Source of the DNA: Hymenobacter aquaticus
Lineage (GTDB): Bacteria > Bacteroidota > Bacteroidia > Cytophagales > Hymenobacteraceae
DNA: 64,000 bases
Assembly: GCF_004765605.1 (NCBI RefSeq)
Contig: NZ_SRLC01000001.1
Location: forward strand, 310,001 to 374,000
Direction of reading: 5' to 3'
The notes beneath the pieces are model-generated. The model saw only the letters and a list, made by a program, of their open reading frames with translations. It had not been told where the DNA came from and ran no database searches. This document shows positions 59,067-64,000 of the stretch, in pieces; positions within the stretch are counted from its first letter, which is position 1; each line of letters starts with the position of its first letter. The translations under genes were made by a program, and so were the position numbers.

Positions 59067-59717
59067 TTAGCGGGCATCGTCGTAGGGCTCAATTAAATAG
59101 CAGCGGCTGCGGGCACTGTAGTCGATAATCAGGGCGGTGTCGCCCTTGTGCAGCTCGGTGGCGGCCGAGGCGGCCTTCACGTTCAGCATCAGCGTGTCGC
59201 CGTTGGCCTTCACCACGGCCTGGCCCAGGTGCTCGTGGGAGGCGGGCAGCAGCACCGTGCAGATTTTACCGATGGGGTTGGTACCCGCCTGGTCTTTTTC
59301 CAGCGTGGCGAAAAGCTTCACAAACGGGGTGGTCAGCACCTTGGCCACCAGCAGGCTGCCGACCAGCAGCGGCAGGCAAAAGACTAAGCCGAGCAGCCAG
59401 GAAGTGTTGTGGGTGTAATAGTTGGTCAGGATGCTACCCACCCAGAGCGGCAGGGCCACGAAGCTCACGAACACCATCAGCGGCACCCGGCCCAGGTTGA
59501 AAAAGGCCAGGGCGCCGTTCAGCCAGGCTACGCTCAGGTGCGGGTCGTGGGGCGCTTCGGTCAGGCCGCCGTCGGCGTCTAGGTGCAGGTCCAGGGTTTT
59601 AAAGTCGAGCAGCCCGAGGATAACCGTGAGCCAGTAGAGCAGCACGAAAATCAGCAAGCCCGAAGCCACCAGATTAGGCGGGGAAAGCGCGGCTTGGGCT
59701 AATTCGGTCATGGGCAT
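59067..59717 (-). CDS. YqiJ-like membrane protein with C-terminal OB fold
   Basis: A 216-residue protein. Three hydrophobic helices near residues 15-38 (NLVASGLLIFVLLYWLTVIL), 78-98 (VPLMVFVSFVALPLWVGSIL) and 105-126 (WLLGLVFCLPLLVGSLLVAK) precede a soluble beta domain (GKICTVLLPASHEHLGQAVV, GDTALIIDYSARSRCYLIEP). The latter is an OB/NfeD-like fold. This architecture is that of YqiJ proteins, usually encoded next to flotillin. It probably complexes with the flotillin 72 bp downstream. Starts at 59717 or 59711 are both possible. Confidence 0.8.
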   Translation of the reverse strand: MPMTELAQAALSPPNLVASGLLIFVLLYWLTVILGLLDFKTLDLHLDADGGLTEAPHDPHLSVAWLNGALAFFNLGRVPLMVFVSFVALPLWVGSILTNYYTHNTSWLLGLVFCLPLLVGSLLVAKVLTTPFVKLFATLEKDQAGTNPIGKICTVLLPASHEHLGQAVVKANGDTLMLNVKAASAATELHKGDTALIIDYSARSRCYLIEPYDDAR

Positions 59718-59774
59718 ATACGGGGCAGCTTAAAGGTAGAGAAAATGCTGCGCGGGCCAACCATGCGGGGGGGC

Positions 59775-60491
59775 TTAATGCGGCGGCGAGTTCAGGCCCA
59801 GCTTGTCCTTCAGCGCCTGCAAGTCGGTGGCGGCCTGCCCGGCCCCGCTCCGTTGCAAAGCCTGGTCGATTTCCTGGTCGACGGAGCGGCTTTCCTGGGC
59901 AATCTGCCCGTAGGATTCGGCCAGGGCTTCCTCGGCGGCCACGCGCTCCTTCATCCGCTCCAGCAAGCTCACCGTGCCCGAGGAGTCGATCTGGGCCAGC
60001 TGCTGGTTGATTGTCTTGGTGGCGGTGCTCACCGTGACGCGGGCCTTGAGCGTTTTCAGCTCGTTGTCCCACTGGCTGATGGTGGTTTTGAGCTGCTGCA
60101 CGTTCTGGTCGAGCTGGGCGGCCGAGGCGGCAAACTTCTCCTGGTCGGCGGCCGCGCGGGCGGCGTGGGCTTCGTTTTCGGCCTTTTTCAGCAGGGCCTC
60201 GCCGGCCAGCCGGTCGGCCTCGGCCGCGGGCAGGTCGCCCTTGTGGGCGCGCTGGAGCAAAAGCACGGCCTTGTTTTCGTAGTCCAGGGCCTTGGCCCGG
60301 AAGTCGGCGCCCTCGTTGCGGGCCCGAATCACCATGGCCTTCACCTCGGCCAGGGCGTGCAGACTCTTGTCCAGGTCCTGGCGCAGGTCGCGCAGGCCCT
60401 GCTCGGTCATCTTGATGGGGTCTTCCAGTTGGTCGACGGCGGAATGGGCTTCCGACTGCCCGATTTTGAAGAGGCGGCTGAAAATGTTCAT
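59775..60491 (-). CDS. PspA/IM30-family protein
   Basis: A 238-residue, almost fully helical protein beginning NIFSRLFKIGQSEAHSAVDQ, with LEDPIKMTEQGLRDLRQDLD, then long coiled coil (KALDYENKAVLLLQRAHKGD, AQLDQNVQQLKTTISQWDNE). These are the PspA/Vipp1 (ESCRT-III-like) hairpin and the conserved 'EDP.k.l.q.i.dl...l' stretch. Such proteins assemble on damaged inner membrane. The acidic-residue-rich tail ends LKDKLGLNSPPH. Its start at 60491 lies 20 bp from the YbjN-like stop, so the two are likely co-translated. Confidence 0.87.
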   Translation of the reverse strand: MNIFSRLFKIGQSEAHSAVDQLEDPIKMTEQGLRDLRQDLDKSLHALAEVKAMVIRARNEGADFRAKALDYENKAVLLLQRAHKGDLPAAEADRLAGEALLKKAENEAHAARAAADQEKFAASAAQLDQNVQQLKTTISQWDNELKTLKARVTVSTATKTINQQLAQIDSSGTVSLLERMKERVAAEEALAESYGQIAQESRSVDQEIDQALQRSGAGQAATDLQALKDKLGLNSPPH

Positions 60492-60510
60492 GGCGAAGTG
60501 GGCTACGGGG

Positions 60511-60909
60511 TTAGGCTTTCGAAAAGGCAATCAGCTCGTCGCTGAATTCGCTCAGCAGCAGGGCCAAAGAGTTGAACACCGCTTCCAGCTCGGGCAAATC
60601 GAGGTGTTCGAGCTGCAGCGTGTCGCGGAAAATGACCTTGCGGCCCGAGTCGTCGAGCACGAAGGCGCCGTGGATGATGTCGCGGTTTTTCTGGAGCAGG
60701 CGCTGGTACACCTCGCAGCTCGGGCCGGGCAAATCCAGCAGGTGCTGCTCCAGAATGAGCAGCGGCTCGCCGCAGCCCAGCACCAGATGCTCAATGCCCA
60801 GCTCGGGCCGGCTCACGACCAGAATGTTGACGGCTGGGTCCTGGTGGTGAATGTCGAAGCCGAGCTCCAGTAAGTAGCGGTGGATTTTGGTGAAGTAGGC
60901 GTCGGCCAT
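60511..60909 (-). CDS. YbjN/CesT-like chaperone-fold protein
   Basis: A 132-residue protein (start ADAYFTKIHRYLLELGFDIH). An alpha-beta fold with VNILVVSRPELGIEHLVLGC, SCEVYQRLLQKNRDIIHGAF and VLDDSGRKVIFRDTLQLEHL resembles YbjN or type III secretion chaperone (CesT/Tir) domains: an N-terminal helix, antiparallel sheet and C-terminal helix ending FSDELIAFSKA. It opens the minus-strand cluster that continues with PspA. It probably acts as a partner-binding module. Upstream is a 204-bp region shared with the XRE gene. Confidence 0.68.
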   Translation of the reverse strand: MADAYFTKIHRYLLELGFDIHHQDPAVNILVVSRPELGIEHLVLGCGEPLLILEQHLLDLPGPSCEVYQRLLQKNRDIIHGAFVLDDSGRKVIFRDTLQLEHLDLPELEAVFNSLALLLSEFSDELIAFSKA

Positions 60910-61055
60910 AAAGAGCAATAAGGTGAGAGAATCAGCAGAAGGTAGGAAAGATGGAGCGGGTGGCCGGCGGGACAGAGCAGCGCTTATTGGCTGGGTGCTC
61001 AAAAAAATAGCGGACTACTAAAGCGGGTTGGGCGTAATGTGGTAGCTTTACGGTG

Positions 61056-61094
61056 CAAGTGTACTCAAAGTTTGAGAGGTGCTCAAGCTTTGAG
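61056..61094. promoter_or_regulatory. Two XRE operators overlapping a leftward promoter
   Basis: CTCAAAGTTTGAG (61064-61076) and CTCAAGCTTTGAG (61082-61094) are perfect dyads with centres 18 bp apart, directly before the XRE gene start at 61114. On the minus strand a possible -7 box TACACTTG (61056-61063) and a TTG inside the second dyad (61084-61086) are 20 bp apart. If real, this promoter drives the YbjN-PspA-flotillin cluster and would be blocked by the bound regulator. Confidence 0.5.
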
Positions 61095-61113
61095 CGAAAT
61101 ATTTTTCCCCGCT

Positions 61114-61905
61114 ATGTCCTACGTTGGTAAGAACATCCGCAAGATCAGAACGGTCAAGAAGCTGAGTCAGGCCGCTTTTGCCGAATTATTCGGCCTGGCC
61201 CGGCCCAGCGTGGGCGCTTACGAAGAAGGCCGCTCCGAGCCGAAAATGGAGACGCTGATTCAGATTGCTCAGCATTTTGGCTTATCCGTCGACTTGCTAC
61301 TAACGAAAGAGCTGACGGTAAATGAGCTCTACCACTTCGATATTTACCAGAAGGAAGCCGCGCCCGCGCCGGCCGCTCAGCCCGCCGCCCGGGCCGACCA
61401 GCAGGCCCACGTAACGCCCTTCGTGCCGGCCGCCCGCCTGCTCGAATACATCGTGCAGCACCACGACTCAGCCTTTCTGGATGCACTGCCCCCGCTCACG
61501 TTTCCGCACACGCTGGGGCCGGCCACCCGCGCCTTCGAGATAGTAGGGGCCGAAATGCAGCACCAGCAGCAGGGCCTGCGCCACCAGGACGTCATCCTGT
61601 GCCGCCGCGTCGATTTGGCCGCGCCCAACCTGCGGGTGCAGCGCGTCTACGCCTTCGTAACCCAGAGCAAGCTGCTGGTACGCCGCCTGGCCGAGCGAAT
61701 TTCGCCCACCCACCTGCGGCTGCGGGCCGATAACCCCGACTACGGTACCGAGGAGTTTGCCCTCGACCAGGCCCTGGAAATCTGGGAGGTGAAGGCCGTG
61801 TTTACCACCCACTTGCGGCCCCCGTCCACGCTGGAGGAGCGCCTCACGCGCCTGGAGCGGCAGGTAGAGGAGCTGCTGGCCCGCCTCAGCGAGCAGGACG
61901 ACTAA
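61114..61905 (+). CDS. XRE-family transcriptional regulator
   Basis: A 263-residue protein. Residues 1-65 are a Cro/C1 HTH (SYVGKNIRKIRTVKKLSQAA, FAELFGLARPSVGAYEEGRS, EPKMETLIQIAQHFGLSVDL). A Pro/Ala linker follows, then a domain around 110-225 (ALPPLTFPHTLGPATRAFEI, QHQQQGLRHQDVILCRRVDL) resembling the peptidase S24/LexA-like C-terminal fold of bacteroidete XRE proteins. A short coiled coil (TLEERLTRLERQVEELLARL) ends it. It is divergent from the membrane-maintenance cluster, with paired operators in between, so it is the likely regulator of both itself and that cluster. Confidence 0.87.
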   Translation: MSYVGKNIRKIRTVKKLSQAAFAELFGLARPSVGAYEEGRSEPKMETLIQIAQHFGLSVDLLLTKELTVNELYHFDIYQKEAAPAPAAQPAARADQQAHVTPFVPAARLLEYIVQHHDSAFLDALPPLTFPHTLGPATRAFEIVGAEMQHQQQGLRHQDVILCRRVDLAAPNLRVQRVYAFVTQSKLLVRRLAERISPTHLRLRADNPDYGTEEFALDQALEIWEVKAVFTTHLRPPSTLEERLTRLERQVEELLARLSEQDD

Positions 61906-61953
61906 GCCCGCCAATGGGGCTCTGAGTCGGCGGGAGTGCGGATATTTGCCCCC

Positions 61954-62820
61954 ATGACTACTGCTACCACCCCCGCGCCGCCCCCGGCCCTGAAGCTGCT
62001 GCGCCTGAAGTTTCGGCTGCTGGCGGCCGTATCGACGACGCTGGCGTTTCGCTCGGCGTGGCGGCTGTTTACCACCCCGCGCCGGCTGCCGCTGAAAGCC
62101 TGGGAAACCGCGGCCCTGGCCGGGGCGCGCCGCTTCGAGGTGGCGTTTGGCAGCGGGCAGCTGGTGGCCTACGAGTGGAACCCGGCCGGGGCCCGCACCG
62201 TGCTGCTGGTGCACGGCTGGGAGCACCGGGCCAGCTTCTGGGGCGCCATGGCCGCCGGGCTGGCCGCCACCGGCTACCGGGTCGTGGCCTTCGACGGGCC
62301 CGCCCACGGGGCCTCCTCGGGGCGGCGCACCACGCTGCCCCAGTTCGGGGCCGCCATTCAGGCCGTGGCCGACGCGGTAGGACCCATCTGGGGCGTGGTG
62401 GCGCACTCGTTTGGGGCGGCGGCCACGGCGGGGCTGCCGGTGCAGTTCAACGGCGAGGGGCAACTGCTGCCGCGCCTGGTGCTGCTGAGCGTGCCGGGCA
62501 GCACCCCGGCCGTATTCGGGCGCTTTGCCGAGCTGTTGCGGCTGCCGGCCCAGGTAGCGGCCCGCATGGTGCGGTTTGCCGAAGCCCGCCACGGCCGCAC
62601 CTCCGAAAGCTACAGCCTCACGGAAGTGGGCCACCAGGTGCCGGCCGCGCGGGCTCTGCTGCTCCACGACCAGGCCGACGAAACTATTCCGTTCGAGGAA
62701 GCCGAGGCCATTGCCCGCAGCTGGCCGGGGCTGGACTTCCGGGCCACCACGGGCCTGGGCCACAACCGTATTATGCGCGACCCGGGCGTGTTGGGGCAGA
62801 TTGAGGCATTTTTGCGGTAG
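61954..62820 (+). CDS. Alpha/beta-hydrolase
   Basis: A 288-residue protein. The strand-turn-helix HGWEHRASFWGAMAAGLAAT, AFDGPAHGASSGR, the nucleophile elbow VVAHSFGAAATAG (Ser near residue 160), the acid region ALLLHDQADETIPFEEA and the catalytic His in TTGLGHNRIMRDPGV form a complete esterase/lipase-type fold. The N-terminal 60 residues are basic and hydrophobic (LKLLRLKFRLLAAVSTTLAF) and could associate with membrane. Substrate unknown. ATG 61954 is preferred over the GTG 18 bp upstream. Confidence 0.83.
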   Translation: MTTATTPAPPPALKLLRLKFRLLAAVSTTLAFRSAWRLFTTPRRLPLKAWETAALAGARRFEVAFGSGQLVAYEWNPAGARTVLLVHGWEHRASFWGAMAAGLAATGYRVVAFDGPAHGASSGRRTTLPQFGAAIQAVADAVGPIWGVVAHSFGAAATAGLPVQFNGEGQLLPRLVLLSVPGSTPAVFGRFAELLRLPAQVAARMVRFAEARHGRTSESYSLTEVGHQVPAARALLLHDQADETIPFEEAEAIARSWPGLDFRATTGLGHNRIMRDPGVLGQIEAFLR

Positions 62821-62905
62821 CGCGCCCCGGCAACGCGGGTCATTCGCGCCGCGTAGGCACTTTTCTCTTTTTCAATCATTTTTTACCACACCTAGCATTC
62901 ATTTC

Positions 62906-63361
62906 ATGCCCCATTCGTATCCGCCGCCGCGCGGCACCGTTTTGCTGCTGAGCTGCATGGATCTGCGCCTGCTCGACGAAACCGTGCAGTTTATGGCCAG
63001 CGACAACCTGATTAACCGCTACGACCAGTTTATCCTGGCCGGCTGCGCGTTGGGCGCCGACGTGAATCAGCACTGGGAAGAGGCCTTCTTCGACCACCTC
63101 GACGTGGCCTGCAAGCTCCACAACGTGGAAGACGTGTACCTGCTGGAACACCGCAACTGCGGGGCCTACCGCGTATTTCTGGGCGAAAATGGCGACTTCG
63201 ACGACTCGGACGAGGCCCAGGCCCGGGAGCAGGTCCTGCACACGCAGTACGCGCGCAAGCTGACCGAAAAAATCCACGCCTGGGGCCAGGAGCACGGCCG
63301 CGCCCTGCGCGTGCGCAGCTTCCTGATGGACCTGCGCGGCCACGTCGAGCTGCTTTCGTAA
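62906..63361 (+). CDS. Small beta-carbonic-anhydrase-like protein
   Basis: A 151-residue protein. SCMDLRL gives C17, D19 and R21, the CxDxR motif of beta-class carbonic anhydrases. LLEHRNCGAYRVF gives H82 and C85, the HxxC motif. Together these are the zinc ligands and the catalytic dyad. It is shorter than typical beta-CAs (about 200 residues), closer to the mini-clade, and lacks the usual long C-terminal helix. It may hydrate CO2 or bind zinc for another purpose. The start is supported by the poly-pyrimidine AT-rich stretch before it. Confidence 0.72.
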   Translation: MPHSYPPPRGTVLLLSCMDLRLLDETVQFMASDNLINRYDQFILAGCALGADVNQHWEEAFFDHLDVACKLHNVEDVYLLEHRNCGAYRVFLGENGDFDDSDEAQAREQVLHTQYARKLTEKIHAWGQEHGRALRVRSFLMDLRGHVELLS

Positions 63362-63373
63362 GGTGAGAGTAAG

Positions 63374-63558
63374 GTGCTAATGTGAGGAATGTGCTGAGGG
63401 GAGAATAATGTGCTAATGTGAGGAATGTGCTGAGGTGCTAATTTCCTCGTGTCATTGCGAGCTGTGCATCAGCACATTTCTCACATTTCCCACATTCCCC
63501 ACATTCCCCACATTCCCCACATTCCTCACATTCCCCACATTAGCACTTCAGCACATTC
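63374..63558. repeat. CACATTCCCC tandem array with flanking inverted and direct repeats
   Basis: GTGCTAATGTGAGGAATGTG (26-bp unit) occurs at 63374-63399 and 63410-63435. From 63473 to 63541 a 9-10-bp unit CACATT(C/T)CCC is repeated about seven times. GAATGTGCTGAGGTGCTAAT (63423-63442) pairs with ATTAGCACTTCAGCACATTC (63539-63558) at 19 of 20 positions, enclosing the array. No gene is present in 63362-63574. Confidence 0.8.
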
Positions 63559-63574
63559 AAAACACATTAGCACC

Positions 63575-64000
63575 TTAAATATTGTTTCCCTCGGCGGCGA
63601 GCTGGCGGAGCAGGTCGCGCAGGTTTTCGGGGTCCTGAATGAGTTGTTCGATGTGCTGGAGGTACTCGGCTTCGGCCCGCAGGTGGCGCTTCACCTGGCG
63701 CAGCTCGGCTTCCTGTTTTTTGCCGGTGGCGGCGAAGGCGCTGCTGGTGCCGTACTTGAGCTCGTTCATGCGCTGCTTGAGCTCGTCCTGCTGCTTGCGC
63801 AGGGCCTGGGTGTAGCGGGCCAGCAGGTCTTCTGACTCGGTATCGGTGCGGCCGGGGGCGTGTTCGGAGAGCAGCTGGAGCAGGGTGTACAGGTCGTTGG
63901 CCTCGTAGGCTTCCGTGATGCGCTGCATCCGGGCCGTTTTTTCCTGGGCCCGGGCCGGGTCGCGCTCCAGGTCGGGGTGGTTGGCGCGGGCCAGCTGCCG
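63575..64000 (-). CDS. J-domain protein, C-terminal part (cut by window edge)
   Basis: The minus strand enters the window with RQLARANHPDLERDPARAQE, which contains the HPD motif of DnaJ/J domains. It continues KTARMQRITEAYEANDLYTL, then a helical coiled region (RYTQALRKQQDELKQRMNEL, QVKRHLRAEAEYLQHIEQLI) to the stop at 63575. About 141 residues are visible and the N terminus lies right of 64000. J-domain proteins stimulate Hsp70 ATPase; this one has a coiled-coil tail and not the usual DnaJ C-terminal domains. Confidence 0.78.
   Translation of the reverse strand, partial: RQLARANHPDLERDPARAQEKTARMQRITEAYEANDLYTLLQLLSEHAPGRTDTESEDLLARYTQALRKQQDELKQRMNELKYGTSSAFAATGKKQEAELRQVKRHLRAEAEYLQHIEQLIQDPENLRDLLRQLAAEGNNI

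Noticed and set aside
61028..61050. Rightward promoter TTG...TAGCTTTA for the XRE gene
   Set aside because: The spacing between the boxes is only 12 bp, too short for the Bacteroidota promoter form.
1..64000. rRNA, tRNA, replication origin or prophage
   Set aside because: I looked for tRNA-like cloverleaf ends, rRNA segments, dnaA or rep genes and phage structural genes and saw none.

Overview
The window looks like a chromosomal segment of a Hymenobacter-type member of the Bacteroidota (Cytophagales). It is GC-rich outside one island. It carries a GH10 xylanase with a C-terminal type IX secretion sorting tail, shows few Shine-Dalgarno sequences, and is littered with GC-rich palindromic interspersed repeats of the kind I associate with that genus. 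No rRNA, tRNA or CRISPR array was seen. The genus is inferred from recognised protein families and not from a marker gene.

Positions 1-23200 form a stress and energy-limitation region. It holds six universal stress protein (USP) genes (one cut by the left edge), two multi-BON-domain proteins, two P-type cation ATPases, a collapsed Hsp20 gene, a YtxH-like and a DUF2892-like membrane protein, a degenerate globin-like protein, a DUF1003 protein, a beta-CASP metallo-hydrolase, a D-lactate-dehydrogenase-like enzyme and a LOG-family protein. Two operons that each contain a BON gene share a TGAC-N4-GTCA palindrome in front of them. DUF6544-like, amidohydrolase and further USP genes follow.

Positions 23400-45750 are mostly metabolic and envelope genes: a PD-(D/E)XK nuclease-like protein, asnA, the xylanase, an S1/P1-type nuclease, a frameshifted amine oxidase, a large AsmA-like protein, small secreted proteins and lipoproteins, two DinB proteins, a WYL regulator divergent from selO, and a DUF885 peptidase-like protein. 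The 5' leader of asnA has an Asn-rich 36-codon reading frame, a perfect intrinsic terminator and a competing antiterminator segment. This is a textbook layout for transcription attenuation by asparagine supply.

Positions 45750-50700 are accessory. An AT-rich island holds two overlapping genes, a multi-pass membrane protein and a DEDDh exonuclease. An AraC regulator, a cupin protein, a chimeric PPOX pseudogene and several repeat elements follow.

Positions 50744-61905 hold a minus-strand cluster for YbjN-like, PspA/IM30, YqiJ-like OB-fold membrane protein, flotillin, a very large AAA ATPase and a DUF3592-like protein, with a divergent XRE regulator whose promoter carries two palindromic operators. 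A DUF559 nuclease-like gene bounded by 61-bp inverted repeats sits exactly between flotillin and the ATPase gene. A 150-bp paired-repeat element of the same family lies in frame inside the ATPase gene. The right edge has an alpha/beta hydrolase, a small beta-carbonic-anhydrase-like protein, tandem repeats and a partial J-domain protein.
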